From positions 62,001-126,000 of the forward strand of contig CAVTQZ010000002.1 in NCBI GenBank assembly GCA_963737015.1: DNA of 64,000 nucleotides. The letters are read 5' to 3'. The first letter of the stretch is position 1. The number at the start of each line of letters is the position of its first letter. Below the pieces are notes generated by a model, which searched no databases, had not been told where the DNA came from, and saw nothing but the letters and a program-made list of their open reading frames with translations. Shown here piece after piece: positions 26,807 to 34,668 of this stretch. Made by a program: the position numbers and the translations under genes. The DNA is from CAVTQZ01 sp963737015 (GTDB lineage Bacteria; Actinomycetota; Acidimicrobiia; Acidimicrobiales; UBA8190).

Positions 26807-27271
26807 GTGAGCACGATCATCGTCGCAAGCGACGCCCCGTCCGTACGCTCCCAGGTCGTAGGGGTGTTGGACGAGCCGGGCACCGACCTCATCGAAGTGA
26901 GCGAGGGGAGCGAGGTCAGGGCCGCCGTCAAGAATTACGAACCCGACCTCGTGATTGCCGATCTTCAGATGGGGAACATGGGTGCCATGGCCATATGCAT
27001 GGACCTGCGTCTCGAAGCTTCTTATGGCAACCTGCCGCACGTCCCTGTCCTCATGCTCCTGGACCGACGGGCCGACGTGTTCCTCGGGAGACGTGCGGGC
27101 GCCGAAGGATGGCTCGTGAAGCCGCTCGACGCCATGCGCCTTCGGAAGGCTGCGACGGCTCTGATCGGAGGTGGCATCTACCATGACCGTTCATTCGAGC
27201 CAGTCGTGACATCTGTGGCCGTGCCGCCGTCCGCTCAGCCGACCAGCACCGTGCCCGCCGGCGGCGCTTAG
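26807..27271 (+). CDS. Stand-alone receiver-domain protein
   Basis: A 154-residue protein made of one CheY-like receiver (1-125) and a Pro/Ser-rich tail. The phospho-Asp is Asp52 in LVIADLQMGNMG and the Lys of the active site is in WLVKPLDAMRLR, so phosphorylation should be possible. The N-terminal acidic pair is weak (SDAPS). It follows the ATPase pair by 11 bases and probably shares its transcript. No kinase is adjacent. Confidence 0.85.
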   Translation: MSTIIVASDAPSVRSQVVGVLDEPGTDLIEVSEGSEVRAAVKNYEPDLVIADLQMGNMGAMAICMDLRLEASYGNLPHVPVLMLLDRRADVFLGRRAGAEGWLVKPLDAMRLRKAATALIGGGIYHDRSFEPVVTSVAVPPSAQPTSTVPAGGA

Positions 27272-27285
27272 TCCCGTAACTCCTT

Positions 27286-28185
27286 GTGTTCAGGCGCCGC
27301 CGCGACCGAGACCAAAAGGACCGCCGAAACGAAGCGGGGGGTAACGAGGGCACCGCTGACGAACAGGAACGCCTGATACGAGCCGCCCTCGAGGAGTTGC
27401 GCGACACGAGCGTACGCGAGGTGATGACACCACGAGTCGATGTCATCGGGCTCGCGATACCGGTTCAACCGTCGGACGTCGCCAAGGCGGTCCGCCGCTC
27501 GGGTCACAGCGTCTTTCCCGTATACGACGAAGATCCTGACCGTCTCATCGGGATCCTCTACGTGAACGATCTCTTCAGGGCGGGATGGGAGCTCGACGGC
27601 CAGGACACGAAAAACGGCGTTTTGCAGCAGGAGCGCAGCTCCGAAGGCCCAACTGGTGACGGCGAACGCACGACACTCACACCGCTCGACATATCGCGAC
27701 GCCTCCGGCTCCCCTACGTCGTGCCCGAATCGCGGCGTGTGCTCGAGGTGCTCTCCGACATGCGTCGCGACCGGCGCGCGTTCGCAGTGGTGGTGGACGA
27801 ATACGGGGGTATGGCCGGGGTCCTGACCGTGAAGGACCTGTTGTCAGCGCTCGTCGGGGACCTGAGCGACGAGTTCGACCGGGCGATCGAGCCGGAGATC
27901 ATCAGGGTCGACCGCACCCGCTGGCTCGTCGACGGCGGTACGAGCCTCGACGACGTAAAGGAGCATCTGGATCTGGACCTCCCCGAAGGGGAGTACGTGA
28001 CGCTCGGGGGCTATCTGTTCGATGCATTCGGCCACATACCGAAGGCCGGGGAGAAGCTCAGCTACGACGGCTGGGAATTGAGAGTCGCAGAGATGGACCG
28101 TCGCCGCGTGGCGAAGGTCGTGGTCCAGAACAACGGCGAAGAACCCGACGAGAGACGAGATAGCCTGCCCGGCAACGGGCTGTAG
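27286..28185 (+). CDS. CorC/HlyC-like protein with paired CBS domains
   Basis: A 299-residue soluble protein. It starts with a charged tail, then LEELRDTSVREVMTPRVDV, the lead-in to CBS1, RLIGILYVNDLF, CBS2 with AVVVDEYGGMAGVLTVKDLL, and a C-terminal CorC_HlyC domain (WLVDGGTSLDDVKEHL ... VTLGGYLFDAFGHIP). No DUF21 membrane domain is present. An insert of about 30 residues separates the two CBS units. CorC proteins are tied to Mg/Co efflux. The last 10 bases overlap the tRNA-Pro gene. Confidence 0.9.
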   Translation: MFRRRRDRDQKDRRNEAGGNEGTADEQERLIRAALEELRDTSVREVMTPRVDVIGLAIPVQPSDVAKAVRRSGHSVFPVYDEDPDRLIGILYVNDLFRAGWELDGQDTKNGVLQQERSSEGPTGDGERTTLTPLDISRRLRLPYVVPESRRVLEVLSDMRRDRRAFAVVVDEYGGMAGVLTVKDLLSALVGDLSDEFDRAIEPEIIRVDRTRWLVDGGTSLDDVKEHLDLDLPEGEYVTLGGYLFDAFGHIPKAGEKLSYDGWELRVAEMDRRRVAKVVVQNNGEEPDERRDSLPGNGL

Positions 28186-28250
28186 CGCAGCTTGGTTAGC
28201 GCGCCACGTTCGGGACGTGGAGGTCGCCGGTTCAAATCCGGCCAGCCCGA
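28176..28250 (+). tRNA. tRNA-Pro(CGG)
   Basis: The acceptor arms CGGGCTG and CAGCCCG pair fully with A as discriminator. The D-arm GCGC/GCGC, the anticodon stem CCACG/CGTGG with loop TTCGGGA (anticodon CGG), and the T-arm GCCGG-TTCAAAT-CCGGC are all intact. No CCA is encoded. The first 10 bases lie inside the end of the CorC-like gene. The 3' half is repeated twice downstream. Confidence 0.95.
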
Positions 28251-28253
28251 CCC
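28210..28253 (+). repeat. Attachment-site-like repeat, copy 1 (3' half of tRNA-Pro)
   Basis: These 44 bases run from the anticodon loop to three bases past the tRNA end. They recur exactly at 32107-32150 and with a few changes at 31163-31206. Tyrosine integrases typically use this part of tRNA genes and leave it duplicated, so this is the probable attL or attB of the accessory region. Confidence 0.8.
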
Positions 28254-28301
28254 CAAATCTCCAGCTCATACTGCATGTCGGTGAATCCCTTGCGAGCCGC
28301 C

Positions 28302-28324
28302 TGAAACCTGCCAACAGGTTTGCC
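28302..28324. repeat. Inverted repeat with TGCCAAC motif just inside the tRNA-Pro boundary
   Basis: The arms AAACCTG and CAGGTTT flank CCAA, giving a perfect hairpin-type palindrome that contains TGCCAAC at 28309-28315. The heptamer also occurs twice near each of the other two attachment-like repeats. It may be an arm-type integrase site. Confidence 0.4.
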
Positions 28325-28409
28325 ACGCGAACCGTCGTTCTGGGCGGCGGCCCAAAGCTGATGCAGTTGACACCGACTGTGCGGAGATGCAGCAGTCTGT
28401 CTCCATCAC

Positions 28410-28613
28410 CTAAAGCGTTGTGAGAGCCAGGGCTGCCATTGACGTCTCGTCGACTTTGCCGCGCTTGAGCTCCTTGTCCCTCTTCACCGGCTGGATTTCG
28501 GTGAAGGCATTTACCACAACCGTGTTCACGCTGACGTCTCGTCCGCGCGCTACCGCTTCGACCTGGTCCGCCAGCTCCTGCGACATTCGGACGGTCGTTA
28601 CCTTCTTGGGCAT
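28410..28613 (-). CDS. Small ribbon-helix-helix-like protein
   Basis: A 67-residue protein starting PKKVTTVRMSQELADQVEAVARGRDVSVNTVVVNAF. The N-terminal beta strand followed by two helices fits the Arc/CopG/HicB C-terminal fold, typical of antitoxins or plasmid-type repressors. The tail is highly charged. No toxin gene is next to it. The start ATG at 28611-28613 has no clear Shine-Dalgarno. Confidence 0.65.
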   Translation of the reverse strand: MPKKVTTVRMSQELADQVEAVARGRDVSVNTVVVNAFTEIQPVKRDKELKRGKVDETSMAALALTTL

Positions 28614-28646
28614 GGCATCATGATGGCGCGCGACTACCAAGCGGCG

Positions 28647-29121
28647 TCAGGGGACGGCCAGTGAAGCCTTTAGCTGCTCGGTTAGCAGCTCAAGGGAGTT
28701 GTGTAGGTGGGCGAAGCGCCGTGGCCCCAGGATCCCGGCGATCCGCTGCTCGGCCGCTCCCGCCTCGGCGTAGATTGTCTGCTGCGAGCCGCCGTCCCTT
28801 GGACGTGAGCCGGATCACGCGAGCCCTTCCGTCGGCCGAATCGGGCACACGCAACAGGTATCCGTGTCGTTCCAGGTGCCCGAGTAGGTCGTTGACCGAC
28901 TGCTTCGTGATCCCCACCCGGTCCGCCAGCTGGCTCGGGCGAAGTCCGTCGAGGCCCGGATAGCGCCAGAGCCCGACGTGCGCGGCGCTCAGATCGTCGT
29001 ATCCCGCCGCAACGACGCCCGCGTACATCTGATCACGGACCCACTGCCAAACGACACGCAACATGGCGCCGATGTACGGGCTGCGCTCGTCGTTGGGGTG
29101 GGCGAAGGAATTGCTTGACAT
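28647..29121 (-). pseudogene. MarR-family regulator with an apparent frameshift
   Basis: The first 110 residues are a winged-helix MarR domain (LRPSQLADRVGITKQSVNDLLGHLERHGYLLRVPDSADGRARVIRLTSKGRR has the recognition helix and wing). The reading frame then breaks at 28775-28800. In the neighbouring frame the protein continues IYAEAGAAEQRIAGILGPRRF ... LELLTEQLKASLAVP to a stop at 28647, which is the expected dimerisation end of a MarR protein. One base is extra or two are lost. It diverges from a cupin gene, its likely target. Confidence 0.75.
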
Positions 29122-29206
29122 AGCCGTAAGGTTACCATACGATCGCTAATCGTACGGACTCCTGACTACCCGATCCGGGACAGGTTCCGACTAGGAGGTG
29201 GCCGAA

Positions 29207-29715
29207 GTGACAGCGGTTGTTGACTCGCCCGAGAGCGAACAAGCACAGGCGTGGTGGTTCCTCGACACCTTGGTCGTTGAGCACCGCTGCGCACCCGAAA
29301 TGGGCACCGTGGTGCTCGAGATGACCTTGCCCGTCGGCTCGGCACCCCCTCTGCACGTCCACGACGACCTCGACGACACCTGGTACATGCTCGAAGGCGA
29401 GATGGTCGTGCGCTATGGCGACGAGGAGCGGTCGTTCGGGCCGGTCACTGGGTCTCCATGCCCCGCGGCGTGCCGCACACGTTCCGAGTTGTCGGCGATT
29501 GCGAGGCGCGCATCCTGCTGGTGCACGACAACGCCAGCTTCCGCGACTTCATCCGAGAGCTCGGGGTGCCAGCCGTCGCTCGGATCGTGCCGACCGAGCC
29601 CGTCTTTCCGGCAATGGACGAACTCGCACGGGCTGCCGGGGCCCATGATCTGAGGCCCATCGGGCCCCCGCTCAGTGCCGAGGACGCCGACCAACTGCTG
29701 GCGAACGCTCGCTGA
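29207..29715 (+). pseudogene. Cupin-domain protein with an apparent frameshift
   Basis: The first half reads LPVGSAPPLHVHDDLDDTWYMLEGEMVVRYGDEE, a cupin motif 1 with metal-ligand histidines and Glu. The second half, in another frame from about 29450, reads VSMPRGVPHTFRVVGD, cupin motif 2, then a helical tail to 29715. A single G lost from the GGGCCGG run near 29440-29450 would explain it. AGGAGG sits 8 bases before GTG 29207, which decides the start over GTG 29198. It lies in the accessory region divergent from the MarR gene. Confidence 0.75.
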
Positions 29716-29745
29716 GCCGCAAGTTCGCCCTGAGAGGACCGGACC

Positions 29746-30144
29746 ATGCCTGACATCGCCTCGATCCACCACGTTTCATTCACCGTCACCGACCTTGATC
29801 GCAGTGTGGCGTGGTACAAGGAAGCCCTAGGGCTCGCGGAGCTGATGAAGGAGGACCATCCCGACGGTAACGGCTACGCCATCATTCTTGGCAAGCCGGA
29901 CTTTTCAATGTGCGTGGGCCTTCACACACACTCGGCCAACGCATCAGAACCATGCAACGAGACGCGGACGGGCCTCGATCACGTGAGCTTCGGGGTCGCC
30001 CACCGTGCCGACCTCGACACCTGGGCAGAACACTTCAAGAAGCTCAAAGTGTTCCAATCGCCAGTCAACGATCAGGAGGGTTACGCGGTGCTCGCTTTCC
30101 GCGATCCGGACAATATCCAGCTCGAACTGATTTCGATGGGCTGA
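29746..30144 (+). CDS. VOC/glyoxalase-family protein 1
   Basis: A 132-residue vicinal-oxygen-chelate protein. It shows paired beta-alpha-beta-beta-beta units starting IHHVSFTVTDLDRSVAWYKEALGL and LDHVSFGVAHRADLDTWAEHF, with the final metal-ligand-type strand RDPDNIQLELI. His, His and Glu ligands can be placed, so a metal-dependent lyase, dioxygenase or resistance protein are all possible. It is in the island between the tRNA-Pro repeats and probably co-transcribed with the cupin and the next VOC gene. Confidence 0.85.
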   Translation: MPDIASIHHVSFTVTDLDRSVAWYKEALGLAELMKEDHPDGNGYAIILGKPDFSMCVGLHTHSANASEPCNETRTGLDHVSFGVAHRADLDTWAEHFKKLKVFQSPVNDQEGYAVLAFRDPDNIQLELISMG

Positions 30145-30191
30145 CAACCCTTAGGACTACCGACCCGTCGGTGACGACAAGGAGTGCACGA

Positions 30192-30608
30192 ATGGGTACA
30201 TCGAGGCTTAAGGTGACGGGCATCAATCATGTGGTGCTCCACGTCACAGACCTTGATCGTTCCCGGACGTTCTACATGGAAGCACTGGGCTTCGATGACC
30301 GGGGGTCCGTTCCGGGAATGAAGGCATCCTTCTTGCGCTGTGGCATGCAGGGCCTCGACCTCTTCGAGATGGTTGACTGCGACGTCCACGGCGGCGAGGA
30401 GATGAACCACATGGCCCTGAACGTCGACGTTGCCGATGTCGAGTTGCTCGTAGCTGGTCTTTCGGAGGCCGGTATCGAAGCCTTCGAAATCACACCACGT
30501 AACTCGGTGTTCATCTCCGACCCGGACGGCCACCGGATTGAGATGCTGCCCATTAGCGCCAGCGAGCGGGATCACGAGCGCGAAAGTGCACAACCTTTGC
30601 GACGGTAG
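30192..30608 (+). CDS. VOC/glyoxalase-family protein 2
   Basis: A 138-residue VOC protein, distinct from the preceding one but with the same fold: GINHVVLHVTDLDRSRTFYMEALGFDDRG, then EEMNHMALNVDVADVELLVAGL and SDPDGHRIEML. Possible metal ligands are His, His and Glu. The last 20 residues are charged and unstructured. The ATG at 30192 lies 47 bases after VOC 1. Substrate unknown. Confidence 0.85.
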   Translation: MGTSRLKVTGINHVVLHVTDLDRSRTFYMEALGFDDRGSVPGMKASFLRCGMQGLDLFEMVDCDVHGGEEMNHMALNVDVADVELLVAGLSEAGIEAFEITPRNSVFISDPDGHRIEMLPISASERDHERESAQPLRR

Positions 30609-31162
30609 CGAACATATGGATCTCCTCCTGGCTGAGGAATCGAGTTCCACGATCGCGGCGAGCACGAGCTAAAGGGTGTTCCGGAACCTGGAGGCTCTTC
30701 GCCGTAAGGGCTAACCCGCCCGGAAACGTGCAGTGATATCGAAAGGGGCGGGCATCCTGGGTGCCGTTTGGGAGCGGTCGGCTGATCCCGGCAACCCGCA
30801 CGATATCGCCCTCCCTCTCCGCGTTCACCCGAGTTCCATAACAACGAGAATCGGTTTCAAGCCGTTGTCGCCGACCGCCGCCCAGAGTCGGCGCTCTGCT
30901 CGCCGGGTTCAGCGCGGAGCGAGAACTACCCGGGCGCAGAATGAGGGGATGGGCAGCGTCATCGAGATGAACAAACTCTGGGAGCTCCTCAATCTCCTCC
31001 AAACACGATCATCCACTGAACAACGTGGAGACCATGTTGGCAGCATCGTGCCAACGTCCTGCCAACCGACTCCGGTCTGCCGGTGCCCCGCTGGCACCGC
31101 AGAGTGCGCCACTTTTGCGTTGTCATCGCAGCTCGGCTCTCACCAGCGGCGATCGGGGCTGA
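30609..31162. other. Gene-poor interval inside the accessory region
   Basis: About 550 bases with no convincing coding sequence. Open frames on both strands here lack ribosome sites and recognisable protein features. The right end carries GTTGGCA (31036-31042) and two TGCCAAC heptamers (31049-31055 and 31060-31066) upstream of the second tRNA-like repeat. It may be debris of a lost integrase or its control region. Confidence 0.6.
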
Positions 31163-31206
31163 TTCGGGACGTGAAGGTTGGCGGTTCAAATCCGCCCAGC
31201 CCGACC
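31163..31206 (+). repeat. Attachment-site-like repeat, copy 2 (diverged tRNA-Pro 3' end)
   Basis: Begins TTCGGGACGTG and ends CAGCCCGACC like the tRNA gene, but the T-stem reads GGCGG with CCGCC instead of GCCGG with CCGGC. Both sides of the stem changed together, so the copy descends from a working tRNA-Pro gene of another lineage rather than from random decay. It is the probable right end of a 2.95-kb element that starts at the tRNA. Confidence 0.75.
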
Positions 31207-31253
31207 AATGGAGCCAGCTGAGATCTCTCTGGCGAAGTGCTTGTCACACAGAG

Positions 31254-31652
31254 TCATCGATGCGTTCGAATGCGAACACCCGGCAGATCTTGGAATGCCG
31301 CGTCATCGGCACTGACAACCTCTCGGTCACTTGCTCTGGCGGTGGCGGCGATAATCAAATCGTGTGCGCCGCGAGGCCGACCCTGCCGCCGGACATGGAC
31401 GAGAAGCTCAGCATGGGAATCAGCTGTTGCAATGTCGTAGTCGAGAACTGGAAGAGCTTCAAGGACGTCCTCGACGAATGCCAGACGGGCAGCTCGACTC
31501 TTCCCCCTTGAAAGCAAGACGCCGACCCGGAGTTCAGCAATCGTGATCGCCGCAACCGCGACCTCGTCGTTATCGGCGATGGCCTCATCCAGCGAGTCTC
31601 CTAAGCGGTCGGCGTCTATGAGGAACGTCGTGTCGAGAAGAAGTCTGCTCAG
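31254..31652 (-). CDS. VapC-like PIN-domain toxin with a non-standard start
   Basis: A protein of about 132 residues. LLLDTTFLIDADR holds the first acidic residue, AITIAELRVGV the second (Glu), and GAHDLIIAATA with SADDAAF the remaining Asp residues of the PIN nuclease site. No ATG, GTG or TTG lies near the N-terminus. The best-placed start is CTG at 31650-31652, overlapping the antitoxin stop as CTGA. That would be a mutated form of the usual ATGA/GTGA coupling. VapC enzymes cut tRNA or rRNA. Confidence 0.72.
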   Translation of the reverse strand: MSRLLLDTTFLIDADRLGDSLDEAIADNDEVAVAAITIAELRVGVLLSRGKSRAARLAFVEDVLEALPVLDYDIATADSHAELLVHVRRQGRPRGAHDLIIAATARASDREVVSADDAAFQDLPGVRIRTHR

Positions 31653-31891
31653 GACCGTTCCTCGAGTTGAACGACGGAGCGGACCGAGGACAGATCTTTG
31701 GCCCAGTTGCGATCGGGACGGTGCCGGCGAAGAAGGTCCTTGATGGTGGCACCACGGCCCTCGCTGATTGGTTGCAGGCGAGCCACCGCCGTGCCACGGC
31801 GCACGATGGTAAACCCTTCGCCGCGGTGCTCGACCGCGTCGAGCATGTCGGCGAAGCTCCTAGCGGCCTCTGTCGCGCTGATCTCCCTCAC
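31649..31891 (-). CDS. Phd/YefM-type antitoxin partner of the PIN toxin
   Basis: An 80-residue protein starting at GTG 31889-31891: EISATEAARSFADMLDAVEHRGEGFTIVRRGTAVARLQP is a clear PhdYeFM_antitox domain that dimerises and binds the operon promoter. The C-terminal tail (IKDLLRRHRPDRNW ... VVQLEERS) should wrap the toxin. It overlaps the VapC-like gene by 3-4 bases. The pair sits between the second and third tRNA-Pro repeats. Confidence 0.82.
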   Translation of the reverse strand: MREISATEAARSFADMLDAVEHRGEGFTIVRRGTAVARLQPISEGRGATIKDLLRRHRPDRNWAKDLSSVRSVVQLEERS

Positions 31892-32060
31892 GTAAATCAG
31901 ATTATCAGACCTCCATACGGTGGCGGCCCCTCCTCTGGACCGGCTCTGCCTTGGTGGCTCTGAACCGCGGAGCCGTCGATGCCGAGGCCGGAAGTCCGTG
32001 GGACTGGTGCTCTCACGCGGTGTGGGTTCGGCGAGCAATCCGGTGTTTACAGACGCAGAC

Positions 32061-32091
32061 GTTGGCCCGGTTCCTGCCAACATCTGCCAAC
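32061..32091. repeat. GTTGGC and paired TGCCAAC motifs near attachment repeat 3
   Basis: GTTGGC at 32061-32066 is followed by TGCCAAC at 32075-32081 and 32085-32091. The same order (inverted copy, then two direct copies) occurs at 31036-31066. The set ends 16 bases before attachment repeat 3. Such short repeats are typical of arm-type integrase or excisionase sites. Confidence 0.45.
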
Positions 32092-32106
32092 CGAGATCAC
32101 GGCGGA

Positions 32107-32150
32107 TCGGGACGTGGAGGTCGCCGGTTCAAATCCGGCCAGCCCGACCC
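32107..32150 (+). repeat. Attachment-site-like repeat, copy 3 (exact tRNA-Pro 3' end)
   Basis: An exact 44-base copy of 28210-28253. Sequence similarity continues just beyond it, with AAAT and CCAGCTCA near both copies. It is the outer right boundary of the accessory region, and gives an inner unit of 944 bases with copy 2 and an outer unit of 3.9 kb with the tRNA gene. Confidence 0.85.
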
Positions 32151-32269
32151 GGGAAATACCAGCTCAAGCGGTGGTGTAGCGCCGGCTGATCGGCGTGCAT
32201 TCTCCAATTCTGGGTTCAGGCGGGTCCATAGGGCTCTCGTTGGATAGCTGTCGGCGGCGTATTTGCGGC

Positions 32270-34336
32270 CTAGATCAAGAGCGATTCCAGTCTCGTGGAA
32301 GGCAACGCCTCGGAGAAGAGGAAGCCCTGGGCGAGATCGCAGCTGGTCGATTGCAGGGCTTCCAGCTCTTCCGTGCGCTCGACTCCTTCGGCGATGGTCG
32401 TCAGCCCGAGGGCGTGCCCGAGGTCGACGACGGATCTAACGATGGCATCGTCGACCGTGTTGTCCGCCATCTGTTGCACGAAAGAAGCATCGATCTTGAC
32501 GAAGTCGACCGGGAGGAGTTTGAGGTAGGTGAGCGAGGCGTAACCGGTGCCGAAGTCGTCAACCCCGAGGTGCACTCCGAGTTCGCGGAGCTGCTCGATA
32601 GTCTCGATAACCGATCCTGTCGCCTCCATAAATGCGGTTTCGGTGATCTCCAGAGCAAGGTGGTCTGCCGCGAGCCCGGAATCGGCGAGAGCCGCCCCGA
32701 CGGAGTCGACCAGCTCCGCGTGAAGGAGTTGTCGGGGGGACAGGTTGACCGCGATCCGGGGTGGTGCGGCGGGCCCCAGGCGATTGAGCCAGACGGCTGC
32801 TTGCCGACAGGCCTCCCGTAACACGTGAGTGCCCATCTCCACGATGAGCCCGGACTCCTCAGCGATGTCGATGAAGCGGGCGGGCAGGATCACGCTGTCA
32901 TCGGTCGTCACACGAACCAGGGCTTCCACCGAAGCGAGGCGGCGGGTGCCGACATGGACGAGGGGCTGGTAGTGCACCGCGATCCGATTGTCGCGCAAAG
33001 CCTCGCGAAGTAGCTGTTCCATCGAGAGCCGCTCCGACGCGCTCACCTGGAGCGCTTCATCGAAGACGGCGAAGCGGTCCTTGCCGCGCTCCTTGGCGAC
33101 GTACATGGCCAGATCCGATGCCCGCAGGATCTCCGAGACGCCCATGCCTGCTTGTGCGAAAGCGATGCCGATGCTGACCGACAATTGCATGCTCGTACCC
33201 GCCACCATCATTGGCGAAGATGCAGCAACCCGAAGGCGCTCGGCCACTGCAGTTGCTTCTTGCGGATCGGGCAGGTCGGCGGCCACTACCGCGAACTCAT
33301 CGCCGCCGAGACGAGCAAGCGTGTCCGACGGCCGCAAGACACCATTGAGGAGGACGGCAAGGTCGCGGATTACTACGTCGCCCACATCGTGGCCGAACAC
33401 GTCGTTGATGTTCTTGAACCGATCCACGTCGAGGTAGAACACTGCCGTGATGCCGCCGGTACGAGCATCGCGAGCCAGGGCCTGGTGGACACGGTCGGCG
33501 AACAACACCCGGTTGGGAAGGCCCGTAAGCGGGTCGTGCAAGGTCTGATGCTCCAGCAACGTCACGGCGCGGCGACGTTCCGAGATGTCCTCGAACTGCA
33601 GGACAAAGGCTGTTGGCGTCGCTCCAACGTCGGACGCGAGGGCCACTGAGAGCGCGACCCAGACCAGCAGTCCATTTCCGGCCACTAGACGACATTCGCA
33701 GCGATATGAAGCGACCTCACCGGAGCTGAGGTCTCCGAGCGCCCGCCGCAACGTGTCGCGATCGGCTGGGTGGACCATCGTGAGCAGGTCGGTCTCGTAG
33801 TCCGCTCCCACCACAAGCCCAAACATGGCCCTTATGGCGTCGTTGGCGATGATGACTCTGCCGGCGTTGTCGATCAACGCCATGCCTATTAGGGCGTGGT
33901 GGAAAGCCGCATTGAACCTCAACTCGGCGGTCCGCAGCGCCGCTTCGTCGCGCGTTCGGTCACTCACATCGCGGATTGCCGTGACGACAATTCGACCTGC
34001 GACGAGATCCACCGCGCTCAAACTGATGTCGACAGGGATCTCGTCCCCGTCCTTCTTGCGGGCGGCCAGCTGGATCCCCGAACCCATCGGCCGCGGGGAG
34101 GGTGAAGCCACATAGTCGGAGCGACGACCCCGATGGACCTCACGCAGCCCTTCGGGCACCAACACCTCGACCAGCTGGCCGACGAGCTCATCAGGCCGGT
34201 ATCCGAAGACCCGCTCGACCTGAGCATTCACCAAGACGATCCGCCCGTCGGAGTCGACGCACACCATCGCGTCGGGGGCTCCGTCGAGCAACAACCTGGA
34301 CTGTCCGTCATCCACGATCTCGGGCTCGGTCCGCAT
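32270..34336 (-). CDS. PAS-PAS-GGDEF-EAL cyclic-di-GMP protein
   Basis: A 688-residue soluble protein. Two PAS domains (about 10-125 and 135-255), then GGDEF (LHDPLTGLPNRVLF ... LARLGGDEFAVV) and EAL (ASVEALVRV ... DDFGTGYASLTYLKLLPVDFVKID ... AEGVER). Both active-site motifs are intact, so it could make or break cyclic-di-GMP; in such fusions one activity usually dominates. The ATG at 34334-34336 is preferred to the longer upstream frame. No TM segment. The PAS domains suggest control by a redox or small-molecule signal. Confidence 0.93.
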   Translation of the reverse strand: MRTEPEIVDDGQSRLLLDGAPDAMVCVDSDGRIVLVNAQVERVFGYRPDELVGQLVEVLVPEGLREVHRGRRSDYVASPSPRPMGSGIQLAARKKDGDEIPVDISLSAVDLVAGRIVVTAIRDVSDRTRDEAALRTAELRFNAAFHHALIGMALIDNAGRVIIANDAIRAMFGLVVGADYETDLLTMVHPADRDTLRRALGDLSSGEVASYRCECRLVAGNGLLVWVALSVALASDVGATPTAFVLQFEDISERRRAVTLLEHQTLHDPLTGLPNRVLFADRVHQALARDARTGGITAVFYLDVDRFKNINDVFGHDVGDVVIRDLAVLLNGVLRPSDTLARLGGDEFAVVAADLPDPQEATAVAERLRVAASSPMMVAGTSMQLSVSIGIAFAQAGMGVSEILRASDLAMYVAKERGKDRFAVFDEALQVSASERLSMEQLLREALRDNRIAVHYQPLVHVGTRRLASVEALVRVTTDDSVILPARFIDIAEESGLIVEMGTHVLREACRQAAVWLNRLGPAAPPRIAVNLSPRQLLHAELVDSVGAALADSGLAADHLALEITETAFMEATGSVIETIEQLRELGVHLGVDDFGTGYASLTYLKLLPVDFVKIDASFVQQMADNTVDDAIVRSVVDLGHALGLTTIAEGVERTEELEALQSTSCDLAQGFLFSEALPSTRLESLLI

Positions 34337-34564
34337 CCCACCAGTTTGCCGACTAGCGCCTCTGCGTGGTGGATTCGGCGTCAGCGTGCGACGAGGGGGG
34401 CAAACGTCGCAGCGAGCCTTCGGGCCGTCGACCCCGATGGCCCCGCCCACGCCCAAACCGTGCGGCCGCGCGAGGTGTTGTCCCTCGCGAGATGGTGATC
34501 ACCAGCCTTCTGACCGAATAAGAGGGTCGTGGGTACCGAATATCGGCCAGAAGCGCGACCGAGG

Positions 34565-34629
34565 CGGCGATCGGCTCGGTTGGCGTCCACGCGCGGAGGC
34601 TCACGCACGATACAGAATGGTCGCCCACA
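34565..34629 (+). repeat. Dispersed intergenic repeat, copy A
   Basis: About 65 bases starting CGGCGATCGGCTCGG and ending CGCCCACA. They match 37713-37778 at about 88 percent identity in the same orientation. Both copies lie just over 30-60 bases before, and within 135 bases of, the start of a gene. Confidence 0.7.
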
Positions 34630-34668
34630 ATCGCGAGTTACCGAAGTGCTCATGGGTAGGAAGATGAG

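Noticed and set aside
30553..31002. Minus-strand frame of 149 codons in the accessory region
   Set aside because: Low-complexity composition, no ribosome site, overlap with the end of the second VOC gene; not supported as a gene.
31163..32150. Additional tRNA genes at the repeat copies
   Set aside because: Only the 3' half is present; the acceptor 5' strand and D-arm are missing, so these are attachment-type copies, not tRNA genes.
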